Notes: a model not told the origin generated them from the letters alone. 64,000 nt of DNA from Dactylosporangium siamense (GCF_016862795.1 NZ_BONQ01000091.1:36175-100174); one strand, 5' to 3'; positions 51,843 to 61,080 are shown, counted from the first letter of the stretch. Program-made: numbers and translations.

Positions 51843-52811
51843 ATGGCCATCATCGACCTCACCGAGGCGCAGCTCGCCGACTACGACCCGGTCCGCGAGG
51901 AGCCCGCGGACTTCGACGCGTTCTGGCGGGAAACCCTGGCCGAGGCGCGCAAACACGACCTCGACCCCGTCTTCACCCCGGTGTCGACCGCGCTGGCCAC
52001 CGTGCAGGTCCACGACGTGACGTTCTCCGGCTGGGCCGGTGACCGGATCAAGGGCTGGCTGCTGCTGCCCGCCGCGGCGAGCGGTCCGCTGCCCTGCGTG
52101 GTCGAGTACATCGGCTACAACTGCGGCCGGGCCACGCCGTACCAGTGGCTGCTGGCCCCGGCCGCCGGGTTCGCCACCCTCGTCGTCGACAACCGCGGGC
52201 AGGGCAGCTACCTGCCCGGCGACACGCCCGACCCCAACCCGGAGCCGCGCGGCGGGTCCGGCAACGGCTATCTCACCCGGGACCTGGGGGATCCGCGGCG
52301 GCACTACTACCGGCGGCTGATGACCGACGCCGTGCGCGCCGTCGAGGTCGCCCGCGCCCACCCCGCCGTCGACGGGAGCCGGATCGCGGTCACCGGCGGC
52401 AGCCAGGGCGGCGGGCTCGCCCTCACCGTCGCCGGTCTCGTCCCCGACCTCGCCGCGGTGGTCGCGCACGCCCCGTTCCTGTGCTACTACCGGCGCGCCA
52501 GCCAGGCGACCGACGCACACCCGTACTTCGAGATCACCCGCTACCTGCGGACCAACACCGACCGGATCGAGCAGACCTTCCAGACGCTGTCCTACTTCGA
52601 CGCGGTCAACCACGCCGCCCGGATCACCGCGCCCACCCTCATCTCCGTGCCGCTCATGGACGACGTCTGCCCACCGTCGACCACGATGGCCGCCTACCGG
52701 CACTGCGCGGGTCCCAAGCGGCTCAAGGTCTGGCCGTACGGCGATCACTCCGGTGGCGAGACCCACTCGGCCGGGCTGACCGCCGAGTTCCTCGCCGAAC
52801 ACCTCGGCTGA
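51843..52811 (+). CDS. CE7 acetyl xylan esterase / cephalosporin-C deacetylase
   Basis: 322 residues, no signal peptide. Family motifs: VVDNRGQGS (the conserved RGQ), GGSQGGG with S187, LMDDVCPPST with D273, and H302 in GDHSGGETH, the Ser-Asp-His triad of CE7. The start MAIIDLTEAQLADYDP and length are typical. It deacetylates imported xylo- or manno-oligosaccharides in the cytoplasm, matching the secreted GH10. The GH42 gene follows 36 bases later in the same direction. Confidence 0.93.
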   Translation: MAIIDLTEAQLADYDPVREEPADFDAFWRETLAEARKHDLDPVFTPVSTALATVQVHDVTFSGWAGDRIKGWLLLPAAASGPLPCVVEYIGYNCGRATPYQWLLAPAAGFATLVVDNRGQGSYLPGDTPDPNPEPRGGSGNGYLTRDLGDPRRHYYRRLMTDAVRAVEVARAHPAVDGSRIAVTGGSQGGGLALTVAGLVPDLAAVVAHAPFLCYYRRASQATDAHPYFEITRYLRTNTDRIEQTFQTLSYFDAVNHAARITAPTLISVPLMDDVCPPSTTMAAYRHCAGPKRLKVWPYGDHSGGETHSAGLTAEFLAEHLG

Positions 52812-52847
52812 GCGCGTTTCCACGCTCCAACTCTCATCGGAGACCTC

Positions 52848-54821
52848 ATGCACTTCGGCACGTCCTGGTATCCCGAGCAGTGGCCGGTGCGGCGCTGGGA
52901 GACCGACCTGCGCCTGATGGCGGAGGCCGGGATGACCGTCGTCCGGCTCGGTGACTTCGCGTGGAGCCGGCTGGAACCGAGCCCCGGCCACTACGAACTG
53001 CAGTGGCTGGTCGACGCCGTCGACGCCGCCGCCGCACATGGCCTCGCCTGCGTCGTGACCACCCCGACCGCGGGGCCGCCGGCCTGGCTCACGGCCGGTT
53101 GGCCGGAGGTCCTCGCCGTCGACGCGCAGGGCCGCCGGGCGAGCCACGGCAACCGGACCCACGCGGCCCTGTCCAGCCCGCGCTACCGCGAGTTCTGCGT
53201 CGGGATCGCCGAGGCGATGGCGCGGCGGCTCGGCGACCACCCCGACGTGCTCGGCTGGCAGATCGACAACGAGATCAACACCGTGTCGTTCGACGACGCG
53301 ACCCGGGCCACGTTCCAGCAATGGTTGCGTGGGCGCTACGGCACCACCGAGGAGCTGAACCGGCGCTGGAGCACCGTGTTCTGGAGCCAGGAGTACACCG
53401 ACTGGGCCCAGATCCCGCTCCCCACCGGACCCGCCCATCCGTCGCTGGCGCTGGCCTGGCGGCGCTTCGTCAGCGAAACCTTCCGCGACCACCTCGAGGC
53501 CCAGGCAGCCGTCGTCCGGGCGCACGCCCGCCCCGGGCAGTGGATCTCCGCCAACGTGATGACCTGGTTCGGCGGCTTCGACCAGACCGCCCTCGCGGCG
53601 CAGGTCGATCTCGTCGGCCTCGACTACTACCCGGGCCACCTCGACCATCCCGACGCGGGCGGGGCACACGCCGCCGTTCGCGGCCTCAAGCGCCGCAACC
53701 ACTGGGTGATGGAGGTCCAGCCCGGCAGCAACTGCTGGGCCGGGGTCAACCACACCCTCGACCGGGGCGAGGCCCGCCGGATCGCCTGGAACGCCGTCGG
53801 GCACGGCGCCGACGGGCTGCTCTACTGGCAGTGGCGCGCCGCTCCCGGCGGCCAGGAGCAGTACCACGGCACCCTGATCGGCGCCGACGGCGAGCCCCGG
53901 CCGTTCTACACCGAGGCCGCGGAGGTGGGCCGGGAGTTCGCCGCCGCGGCCGCCGCCCTGGCGGGCACCGAGGTCAGCACCGACGTGGCGATCCTGTCCG
54001 GGGACGAGGACCGCTGGGCCATCGGCAACCAGCGCCACCACCGCGACTTCGACCCGGTCGAGCACCTGCTCACCTTCTACCGGCCGCTGCGCCTCGCCGG
54101 CCTGCAGCCCGACATCCTCGCCCCGGACGCGGCCCTGCACGGCTACCGGCTGGTCGTCGCCCCGAGCCTGCACCTCGTCGACGACGCGGGCACCGCCGCA
54201 CTGCTGGACTGGGTCCGGGCCGGTGGTCACCTGCTGCTCGGGGCCCGCACCGGGGTGAAGGACCGGGAGAACGCCCTGCTGCCGTCCCGGCCGCCCGGCC
54301 CGCTGGGCGTCGCCGGCATCCGCGTCGCCGAGTTCTACGCCCTGGAGCATCCGGTCCCGGTGAGCGGCCCGCTGCTCGGCGCGACCGAGGCGTCCGCGAG
54401 CATCTGGGCCGAGTGGCTGACGGTGACCGGCGGGGACGCCCGGGTCCTGTTGCGCTACGGGCCCGCCAACGGCTGGCTCGACGGTGAGCCGGCGGTGGTG
54501 GCGGTGCCGTTCGGGGCGGGCCAGGTGACGTACTGCGGTGCGTGGCTCGACCCGGTCGCCATGACCGCGCTGGTCCGGCAGGTCGTCGCCCAGGCCGGGC
54601 TCGCGGTGGCCACCGACGGCGCCGACGGCACCGATCGGGTCGAGGTCTGCCGCCGGGTCGGCCCGGACGGTGCCGACGTGCTGATCCTCATCAACCACGA
54701 CGACCGGGAGCGCAGCGTGACGCTCCCGGTGTCGCGGCCGGACCTGCTCATCGGCGGGGACGCCGGCACCGTGGTGACGCTGCCGCCCGGCGGGGTCCGG
54801 GTGCTCGGCGCCGCAAACTAG
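52848..54821 (+). CDS. GH42 beta-galactosidase
   Basis: 657 residues, GGAG before the ATG. The GH42 start HFGTSWYPEQWP, acid/base E142 in QIDNEI, nucleophile E289 in WVMEVQPG, the trimerisation domain in the middle and a C-terminal beta domain (ILINHDDRERSVTLPV, TLPPGGVRVLGAAN) are present. It is cytoplasmic and removes terminal beta-galactose (or alpha-arabinose) from imported oligosaccharides. A diverged copy of its last 97 bases is found inverted at 25233-25329. It is convergent with the fifth LacI gene. Confidence 0.95.
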   Translation: MHFGTSWYPEQWPVRRWETDLRLMAEAGMTVVRLGDFAWSRLEPSPGHYELQWLVDAVDAAAAHGLACVVTTPTAGPPAWLTAGWPEVLAVDAQGRRASHGNRTHAALSSPRYREFCVGIAEAMARRLGDHPDVLGWQIDNEINTVSFDDATRATFQQWLRGRYGTTEELNRRWSTVFWSQEYTDWAQIPLPTGPAHPSLALAWRRFVSETFRDHLEAQAAVVRAHARPGQWISANVMTWFGGFDQTALAAQVDLVGLDYYPGHLDHPDAGGAHAAVRGLKRRNHWVMEVQPGSNCWAGVNHTLDRGEARRIAWNAVGHGADGLLYWQWRAAPGGQEQYHGTLIGADGEPRPFYTEAAEVGREFAAAAAALAGTEVSTDVAILSGDEDRWAIGNQRHHRDFDPVEHLLTFYRPLRLAGLQPDILAPDAALHGYRLVVAPSLHLVDDAGTAALLDWVRAGGHLLLGARTGVKDRENALLPSRPPGPLGVAGIRVAEFYALEHPVPVSGPLLGATEASASIWAEWLTVTGGDARVLLRYGPANGWLDGEPAVVAVPFGAGQVTYCGAWLDPVAMTALVRQVVAQAGLAVATDGADGTDRVEVCRRVGPDGADVLILINHDDRERSVTLPVSRPDLLIGGDAGTVVTLPPGGVRVLGAAN

Positions 54822-54871
54822 CGCGTGCATCGACCAACCCACGACCTCGCCGCACAGGGTCAGAACAGGCC

Positions 54872-55909
54872 TCAGGCCGGGCGGTGGGTGACCGACGCCC
54901 GCGGGACGAGCGACACCCGCAGCCGGGTGTCGCGGACCGCGAGGCCGGGCTCGGCGACCCGCTGCACCAGGTGCCAGACCGCCTGGGCACCGAGCAGCCG
55001 CTTGTCGACCCGCATGGTCGTCAGCGGTGGATCGGTGTGCGCGGCCATGTCGATGTCGTCGTGGCCGATCACGGAGACGTCGTCGGGGACGCGCAGTCCA
55101 TGGTCCCGCAGCGTCGCGAGGGCGCCGATGGCGAGCGTGTCGGTGCAGCAGAAGACCGCGGTGGGCCGGGTCGGCAGCGCGAGCAGCGCCGCCATCGCGG
55201 CCCGCCCACCGGCGATGTTGAGGTCGGCCTCCAGCCGCAGGTGGGCCGGGTCGACGGCGCGGCCGAACTCGGCCAGCGCGCGGCGGTAGCCGGCCACCCG
55301 GTCGCTCATCGACGTCATCGCCGACGGTCCGGCGACGATCGCGGGGACGGGATCGAGGTGCCCGTGCTCCAGCAGGTGCCGGGTCGCGAGGTACCCGCTG
55401 CGTTCGTCGTCGTCGCGGACACAGTCGATCGCCGGATCCTCGACCGCGTGGTCGACGAGGACGCAGCCGATGCCGGTCTCGATGAGCTGGTGCAGGTGGA
55501 CCGGATCGTGGACGGAGACGGCGAGGACCCCCTGGACCCGGCCGCGCCGCACCATGACCGGCAGCTCGCTGCCGCCGTCCGGGTCGGGCTCGACGACCTC
55601 CAGCGTCAGGGACAGGCCGAGGGTGCGGCAGACCTGCTCGACGCCCTGCAGCACCGGGCCGAAGAACGGGTTGGCGGCCGAGGCCTGGTGCGACCAGCGG
55701 GTGATGACGCCCACCGCCGTGAGCGTGCCGACGGGCGAGCGGGACCGGCTGCGCAGCCGCGGCTCGTATCCGAGGTCGTCGGCGGCCGTGAGCACGATCG
55801 CCCGGGTCGCCGGGGTGACGAAGACCGTCCGGGAGAAGACGTGGGAGGCGGTGCTGACGGCGACGCCGGCCCGTGCGGCCACGTCACGGAGCGTAGCGCG
55901 GCGGCTCAT
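54872..55909 (-). CDS. LacI-family transcriptional regulator
   Basis: 345 residues from the ATG at 55907-55909 (GGAGG 4 bases before; a GTG directly upstream is possible). HTH: ATLRDVAARAGVAVSTASHVFSRTVFVTPATRAIVLTAADDLGYEPR. Effector domain: TAVFCCTDTLAIGALATLRDHGLRVPDDVSVIGHDDIDMAAHTDPPLTTMRVDKRLLGAQAVWHLVQRV, the same subgroup as the regulators at 19291, 20403 and 23008. It is divergent from the GH27 gene, with CGAACGTTCG in the shared gap. Confidence 0.93.
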   Translation of the reverse strand: MSRRATLRDVAARAGVAVSTASHVFSRTVFVTPATRAIVLTAADDLGYEPRLRSRSRSPVGTLTAVGVITRWSHQASAANPFFGPVLQGVEQVCRTLGLSLTLEVVEPDPDGGSELPVMVRRGRVQGVLAVSVHDPVHLHQLIETGIGCVLVDHAVEDPAIDCVRDDDERSGYLATRHLLEHGHLDPVPAIVAGPSAMTSMSDRVAGYRRALAEFGRAVDPAHLRLEADLNIAGGRAAMAALLALPTRPTAVFCCTDTLAIGALATLRDHGLRVPDDVSVIGHDDIDMAAHTDPPLTTMRVDKRLLGAQAVWHLVQRVAEPGLAVRDTRLRVSLVPRASVTHRPA

Positions 55910-55920
55910 CACACCTCCAG

Positions 55921-55947
55921 CGAACGTTCGATAGTTTCAGTGAACGT
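55921..55947. promoter_or_regulatory. Operator cluster CGAACGTTCG and TTTCAGTGAACG
   Basis: CGAACGTTCG (55921-55930) is a perfect palindrome; TTTCAGTGAACGT (55935-55947) adds further half-sites. They lie 12 bases before the LacI start and about 170 bases before the GH27 start. The core GAACGTTC is identical to that of the site at 24199. Confidence 0.6.
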
Positions 55948-56115
55948 ACGCTGAGCCCAGATGATCGTCAATACGTCCAGCACATCGGCCTTCCGCCCGG
56001 CCCCACCAGCCCCGGAACCGGCCGGCGGGGCGGTGTCGCGGTGGCCGGAAGCCGCCTATTGTCCGGCGTGAAGTTCGCAGATATTCGATGAAATTCAGCG
56101 TGAGGTGATGCAACG

Positions 56116-57303
56116 ATGACCCTGGCCCACCTGCCCACCCCGCCCATGGGCTGGAACAGCTGGAACACCTTCGGTCCGACGGTCGACGAGGCCCTGATCC
56201 GGCAGACCGCCGACGCGCTGGTCAGCACCGGCCTGCGCGACCTCGGCTACCGCTACGTCAACATCGACGACCACTGGCAGGGCGGCCGGAACGGCGCCGG
56301 GCGGCTCGTCCCACACCCCGAGCGCTTCGCGGGCGGCATCGGCGCGCTCGCGGACTACGTGCACGAGCGCGGCCTCAAGCTCGGCATCTACTCCGACGCG
56401 GCGGAGCTGACCTGCGGCGGCGAGGCCGCCAGTCTCGGCCGCGAGGAACTGGACGCCGAGACGTTCGCGGCCTGGCAGGTCGACTATCTCAAGTACGACT
56501 ACTGCCACGCACCGGTGGACCGGGGCACGGCGGTGCTGCGCTACACCGCGATGGGCCGGGCGCTGCAGGCGACCGGGCGGGACATCGTCTACAGCGTCTG
56601 CGAGTGGGGCGGGCGGGAGCCGTGGCTGTGGGCCGCGCAGGCCGGCGGCCAGCTGTGGCGCACCACCGGCGACATCTGCGACTCGTGGCACGGTGGGGAG
56701 CGGGTCGACCAGCACGGCATCGACGAGATCGGGTTCGACCTGCAACGGGGTCTGGAGCGGTTCGCCGGCCCCGGCCGCTGGAACGACCCGGATCTGCTGG
56801 TGGTGGGGATGGGCGGCCGGGGCCATGTCGCCGGCGACATGGGCTTCGGGGGCTGCTCGGTCGAGGAGTACCGCACGCACTTCAGCCTGTGGTGCATGCT
56901 CGCGGCGCCGCTGATCATCGGCGCCGACGTGCGCTCCCTCGACGAGACCACGGCGGCGATCCTGAGCAACCGTGAGGTCATCGCGCTGAACCAGGACGGG
57001 CTGGGCCGGCAGGGCTGGCGGGCCGGGACCCGCGACGGTGTCGAGATCTGGCTGAAGCCGCTGCTGTTCGGCGATGTGGGAGTGGCGCTGTTCAACCGGA
57101 CGGGGCAGGACGTGGCGACCGCGGCGACGCTGGGCGACCTGGGCCTGCACGGTGAGTACGGGGTCCGCGACCTCTGGGCCCACGAGGACCTGCCCCCGCT
57201 CACGGATGCCGCGCTCACGGCACGGCTACCCGGCCATGGCTGCGCCGTCTACCGGCTGACGCCGCACGGAACGGCGCGGATGAGCATTCACCCGGCGCGC
57301 TGA
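56116..57303 (+). CDS. GH27 alpha-galactosidase
   Basis: 395 residues, no signal peptide. Family start TPPMGWNSWNTFG, substrate residues NIDDHWQ, nucleophile D128 in YLKYDYC, acid/base D186 in RTTGDICDSW, and RWNDPDLLVVG. GH27 enzymes release alpha-1,6-galactose from galactomannan or xyloglucan side chains or from raffinose-type sugars (some members cut alpha-N-acetylgalactosamine or arabinopyranose). With the GH2 mannosidase in the same locus, galactomanno-oligosaccharide is a plausible substrate. Confidence 0.95.
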   Translation: MTLAHLPTPPMGWNSWNTFGPTVDEALIRQTADALVSTGLRDLGYRYVNIDDHWQGGRNGAGRLVPHPERFAGGIGALADYVHERGLKLGIYSDAAELTCGGEAASLGREELDAETFAAWQVDYLKYDYCHAPVDRGTAVLRYTAMGRALQATGRDIVYSVCEWGGREPWLWAAQAGGQLWRTTGDICDSWHGGERVDQHGIDEIGFDLQRGLERFAGPGRWNDPDLLVVGMGGRGHVAGDMGFGGCSVEEYRTHFSLWCMLAAPLIIGADVRSLDETTAAILSNREVIALNQDGLGRQGWRAGTRDGVEIWLKPLLFGDVGVALFNRTGQDVATAATLGDLGLHGEYGVRDLWAHEDLPPLTDAALTARLPGHGCAVYRLTPHGTARMSIHPAR

Positions 57304-57512
57304 ACCAAGCAATTTGTTCAATATGTTTGACGCTGCAAGTTCATTGACGTTCACAAGTCGGCAACGATAACCTTCGGCAACAAGCTGTTAACACTCATCG
57401 ATGGCTTGGTTCTCCGCCGATCGGCAGCGCAACGTATCGAACAACTCGAACGGGCTGCGGTGCGCCCATGGCGCCATGGACCCACCGCGGCCCGTCATCC
57501 GGGTGAAAGGGA
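57304..57512. promoter_or_regulatory. Promoter region of the GH12 gene with TGAAC/GTTCA sites
   Basis: TGAAC (57301-57305, sharing the GH27 stop) and GTTCA (57316-57320) form a TGAAC-N10-GTTCA repeat. GTTCATTGACGTTCA follows at about 57339-57353. The area is distinctly AT-rich for this window. No gene is seen. Confidence 0.5.
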
Positions 57513-58331
57513 ATGCGCATGTTCAACGGATCACGAGGCCGGCTCGCCCGCCTCATCGCCCTACCGCTGGCCGCAGTGCTCGGCTCCCTGGCGATCGGGG
57601 CCGCCCCGGCGCACGCGAGCTGGACCAACACCTGCGACGACTGGCAGTCGCTGTTCTACGGCGGCAAGTATCAGACCATCAACAGCAAGTGGGGCCACAC
57701 GCTGAACGGCTGGGGCACCGGATGGCAGTGTGTCGGCCGCGACACCGACAACACGACCAACGGCTGGCAGGCCGATCTGAGCTGGTCGAACTCGTCGTCG
57801 GTGGAGTGGGACGAGTACCACATCAAGGCCTTCCCGAGCACGGTGGTGGGCTGGCAGTGGGGCTACGCCAGCCCCGACCACGGCGGCCTGCCGGTGCACC
57901 TGTGGGAGAACAAGAACGTCTGGACCAACTGGACCTGGCAGAACCAGCTCACCGACCAGAAGAGCGACGCCATCTACGACCTCTGGCTCGACTGGAGCGA
58001 CAACCCGTCGGGCCAGCCGACGGACGAGGTCATGATCTTCCTCGACTACACCGAGGGCGCCCACCCGGAGACCGACAAGGTCGCCACCGTCGCCCTCGCC
58101 GGCGCCAACTGGGACGTCTACCGGTCGGCCGACTCCTGGCAGGTGATCAGCTTCGTGCGCACCGCCACCACCACGAGCGTGAGCCTGAACCTCCGGGACT
58201 TCCTGGACTACAGCGTCGGTGCCGGCTGGCTCGACACCAACAAGTACCTGATCAGCGTCCAGGCCGGCTTCGAGGTCTGGCGGGGCACCGGCAAGTACAT
58301 CACCACCGACTACAACGTCTCGATCTCCTGA
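57513..58331 (+). CDS. Secreted GH12 endoglucanase (xyloglucanase/cellulase-like)
   Basis: 272 residues. Signal peptide of about 36 residues (cleavage APAHA-S). The mature domain of about 235 residues has GH12 features: WNNxxY-like aromatic strands (GYASPDHGGLPVHLWENKNVWTNWTWQ), IYDLWLDWSDNPSGQPTDEVMIFLDYTEG with nucleophile E172, and AGFEVWRGTG with acid/base E254. GH12 enzymes cut beta-1,4-glucan or xyloglucan. AAAGGGA precedes the ATG. Its own AT-rich promoter and the operator sites above suggest induction with the locus. It is a single-domain enzyme without CBM. Confidence 0.88.
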   Translation: MRMFNGSRGRLARLIALPLAAVLGSLAIGAAPAHASWTNTCDDWQSLFYGGKYQTINSKWGHTLNGWGTGWQCVGRDTDNTTNGWQADLSWSNSSSVEWDEYHIKAFPSTVVGWQWGYASPDHGGLPVHLWENKNVWTNWTWQNQLTDQKSDAIYDLWLDWSDNPSGQPTDEVMIFLDYTEGAHPETDKVATVALAGANWDVYRSADSWQVISFVRTATTTSVSLNLRDFLDYSVGAGWLDTNKYLISVQAGFEVWRGTGKYITTDYNVSIS

Positions 58332-58341
58332 CCCTCGACGG

Positions 58342-58383
58342 CCGCTGCCGCCGGTCCCCGTTCAGGCGGGCCGGCGGCAGCGG
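58342..58383. terminator. Bidirectional terminator between GH12 and the ABC operon
   Basis: CCGCTGCCGCCGG (58342-58354) pairs perfectly with CCGGCGGCAGCGG (58371-58383), 11 bases past the GH12 stop and 14 bases past the stop of the convergent ATPase gene. Confidence 0.75.
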
Positions 58384-58396
58384 GCTGTGATGCGGA

Positions 58397-59206
58397 TCAG
58401 GCCGGGCGGAGGCCCGCCAGGCGGGGGTTGCGGGCGGGGTTGGGTGCGGCGGCGGCGAGCTTCTTGGTGAAATCGGCCTGGGGACGCAGGATCACGTCGT
58501 CGGAGGGGCCGCGCTCCACGATCTCCCCCTGGCACATCACCATGATCTCCTCCGAGAAGTGCCGGGCGGTGGCCAGGTCGTGGGTGATGTAGAGGACCGC
58601 CAGGTGCTCCTCCCGCTGCAGCCGCGCGAGCAGCTTCAGGATGCCGAGCCGGATCGAGACGTCCAGCATCGACACCGGCTCGTCGGCGATGAGCACGCGC
58701 GGCCCAGGAGCCAGCGCCCGGGCGATGGCGACCCGCTGCCGCTGGCCGCCGGAGAGCTCGTGCGGCTTGCGCTCGGCGAAGTCGGCCGGCAGGTTGACCC
58801 GCTCCAGCAGCTCCGCCACCCGGGCCTGGACCTGGTCGCCGGTGAGCCGGTGGTGCAGCTGCAGCGGGCGGGCGAGGTGGTGAGCGACGCTGTGGAACGG
58901 GTTGAGCGACGCGAACGGGTCCTGGAAGACCATCTGCACGTCGTGGCGGTAGCGCGCCAGGGACCGGCCACGGCGACCCGCCAGCTCTCCGTCGAGCCGG
59001 ATCTCCCCGCTGGTCGGCTCCTCCAGGCGGGCGATCATCCGGGCCACCGTGGACTTGCCGCTGCCCGACTGCCCGACCAGGGCGACGGTCCGGCCCTTGG
59101 TCAGCTCGAACGAGACGTCGCGGACGGCGTGCAACTGGGTGCGGCGCCGCCCGTCGCGCAGGGTGAAGACCTTGTTGAGCCGTTCGACGGCCAGCTCCGC
59201 GGTCAT
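58397..59206 (-). CDS. ABC transporter ATPase (OppF/DppF type)
   Basis: 269 residues. Walker A GQSGSGKST (44-52), LSGGQRQRVAIARALA signature, ADEPVSMLDVSIRLGIL (Walker B and D loop), and the H-loop ITHD. A C-terminal oligopeptide-transporter-type extension is present. The ATG overlaps the stop of the partner ATPase gene by 4 bases. Cytoplasmic energy subunit of the five-gene importer. Confidence 0.95.
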   Translation of the reverse strand: MTAELAVERLNKVFTLRDGRRRTQLHAVRDVSFELTKGRTVALVGQSGSGKSTVARMIARLEEPTSGEIRLDGELAGRRGRSLARYRHDVQMVFQDPFASLNPFHSVAHHLARPLQLHHRLTGDQVQARVAELLERVNLPADFAERKPHELSGGQRQRVAIARALAPGPRVLIADEPVSMLDVSIRLGILKLLARLQREEHLAVLYITHDLATARHFSEEIMVMCQGEIVERGPSDDVILRPQADFTKKLAAAAPNPARNPRLAGLRPA

Positions 59207-60159
59207 CGCGCCGCTCCTTCCACCGTGCGGCCGTCGGCGTCGGCCGCGGCGTCGGTCCCGGCGTCAGCCGTGGCGTCGGCCGCGCTCGCGTGCTCGCCGG
59301 TCGCGGTGTCGATGTCGATGTCGGTGTCGGCGTCGGTATCGGTCACGCGCTCGCCGGTCAGGGTCGGGAACGACCCGAGCAGCGCCTTCGTATAAGGGTC
59401 CCGCGGCGCCGAGTAGATCCGGTCGACCGTGTCGAGCTCGACCACCAGCCCCTCCTTCATGACGGCGATCCGGTCACTGATCTCCAGCAGCAACGGCAGG
59501 TCGTGGGTGATGAACAGGACGGCGAAGTGCAGTTCGCGCTGCAGTCGCTGGATCTCGGCGATGATGTCGCGCTGCACCAGCACGTCGAGGGCGGTGGTCG
59601 GCTCGTCCATGATGATCAGCTGTGGACGCAGCGCGAGCGCCATGGCGATCATGACCCGTTGCCGCATGCCGCCGGAGAGCTCGTGCGGGTAGCTGTGCCG
59701 GCGACCCGGGTCCACCCCGACCAGCTCCAGCAACTCGGTGCACCGCTCCTCGGCCGCGGCCCGGGACAGCTCCGGGCGGTGGGTGGTGAGCACGTCGCGC
59801 AGCTGGGCCGAGATCCGCAGCACCGGGTTGAGCGAGTTCATCGAGCCCTGGAAGACGATCGACGCCTTGTCCCAGCGGTACGCCCGCAGCGCCTTGCCCT
59901 GCAGCGCCAGCACGTCGATGTCGGTGCCGTCGCGGTCGTGGAAGACGACCGAGCCGCCGGTGATCTGGGCGGGCGGGCGGAGCAGCTGGTTGATCCCGTA
60001 GGCGAAGGTCGACTTGCCGCAGCCGCTCTCCCCCGCCAGGCCGACGATCTCGCCGCGGCCCAGTTCGAGGCTCACCCCACGGACCGCGGTCACCGGGCGG
60101 GCGCCGTGGTACTCCACCGTGAGGTCCCGCACGGTCAGGACCGGGTCGGACGTGGTCAT
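59203..60159 (-). CDS. ABC transporter ATPase (OppD/DppD type) with Asp/Thr-rich tail
   Basis: 318 residues from the ATG 60157-60159. Walker A GESGCGKST, LSGGMRQRVMIAMALA, IIMDEPTTALDV and ITHD are present. The Opp/Dpp-type C-terminal extension normally carries a Cys-rich motif; here it is replaced by a roughly 50-residue low-complexity Thr/Asp/Ala tail (DTDADTDIDIDTATG and onward), encoded by GTCGGC-type repeats at about 59235-59345. It overlaps both neighbours by 4 bases. Confidence 0.93.
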   Translation of the reverse strand: MTTSDPVLTVRDLTVEYHGARPVTAVRGVSLELGRGEIVGLAGESGCGKSTFAYGINQLLRPPAQITGGSVVFHDRDGTDIDVLALQGKALRAYRWDKASIVFQGSMNSLNPVLRISAQLRDVLTTHRPELSRAAAEERCTELLELVGVDPGRRHSYPHELSGGMRQRVMIAMALALRPQLIIMDEPTTALDVLVQRDIIAEIQRLQRELHFAVLFITHDLPLLLEISDRIAVMKEGLVVELDTVDRIYSAPRDPYTKALLGSFPTLTGERVTDTDADTDIDIDTATGEHASAADATADAGTDAAADADGRTVEGAAR

Positions 60160-61070
60160 CGGCGCTCCTGTCGGTCCTGCCGCGGCATCCGGTAGGTCCG
60201 CAGCCGAGGGTTGATCACCTCGTCGAGAGCGAAGTTGACGAGGGCGAAGCCGCAGCCCAGGACCGCGATCAGGACGCCGGGCGGCACGAACCACCACCAG
60301 GCGCCGAGCAGCAGTGCCTGCCCGGCCTGGGCGCTGGCGAGCATCGTGCCCCAGGTGATCGAGTCGGAGGCACCGATGCCGATGTAGGAGAGGCCGGCCT
60401 CGGCCAGGATCGCCCCCACCACGCCGAAGACGAAGCCGCTGGACAGCACCGGCAGCAGGTTCGGGAAGATCTCGACGAGCAGGATGCGCCACATCTTCTC
60501 CCCGGCGACCCGGGACGCGGAGACATAGTCGCGGCTGCGCAGCGAGAGCGTCTGCGCCCGCAGCACCCGCGCCCCGCCGGCCCAGCCGGTGAGCGCGATG
60601 ACCAGCGCGACCATCCAGAGGCTCTTGTGCTGCACGTACGCCCCGATGATGATCATCAACGGCAGTCCGGGGATCACCAGCAGGACGTTGGACAGCAGCG
60701 AGAAGGCGTCGTCGACCGCCCCGCCGACATACGCCCCGGCGACGCCGAAGACCGACGTCAGGATGGTGATCAGCACCGCCACGAGGATGCCGATGGTGAG
60801 CGAGCCGCGCGCGCCGTAGGCGAGCTGGGCCAGCACGTCGGTGCCGGTGTTGGTGGTGCCGAGCAGGTGCGCCGCGCTCGGGCCGGTCAGGCCGTCGGAG
60901 GAGACCGCGTGCGGGTCCTGCACGAAGAATGGCCCGACCACGGCGAAGAGGACGACGGCCAGGATGATCACACCGCCGATCACGGACTTCGGCCGGATCC
61001 AGTGCGGTCGGGAACGCGCCGCCGCCACGTCGACGGCGACGGCCGTCTCGGCGGTCACAAGTTGGGTCAT
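60156..61070 (-). CDS. ABC transporter permease (OppC/DppC type)
   Basis: 304 residues with six membrane helices. TM1 is VIGGVIILAVVLFAVVGPFFV, and the EAA-like loop (RSRDYVSASRVAGEKMWRILLVEIFPNLLPVL) couples to the ATPases. DVLAQLAYGARGSLTIGIL and an initial domain after TM1 are typical for OppC/DppC. It lies 10 bases after the partner permease gene. Confidence 0.95.
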   Translation of the reverse strand: MTQLVTAETAVAVDVAAARSRPHWIRPKSVIGGVIILAVVLFAVVGPFFVQDPHAVSSDGLTGPSAAHLLGTTNTGTDVLAQLAYGARGSLTIGILVAVLITILTSVFGVAGAYVGGAVDDAFSLLSNVLLVIPGLPLMIIIGAYVQHKSLWMVALVIALTGWAGGARVLRAQTLSLRSRDYVSASRVAGEKMWRILLVEIFPNLLPVLSSGFVFGVVGAILAEAGLSYIGIGASDSITWGTMLASAQAGQALLLGAWWWFVPPGVLIAVLGCGFALVNFALDEVINPRLRTYRMPRQDRQERR

Positions 61071-61080
61071 CTGCTGCTCC

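Noticed and set aside
51831..54842. A 1003-codon open frame on the minus strand opposite the CE7 and GH42 genes
   Set aside because: Long antisense frames are expected at this GC content. The translated sequence is rich in Arg/Gly/Val/Asp without family motifs, while the plus strand carries complete catalytic motifs of CE7 and GH42.
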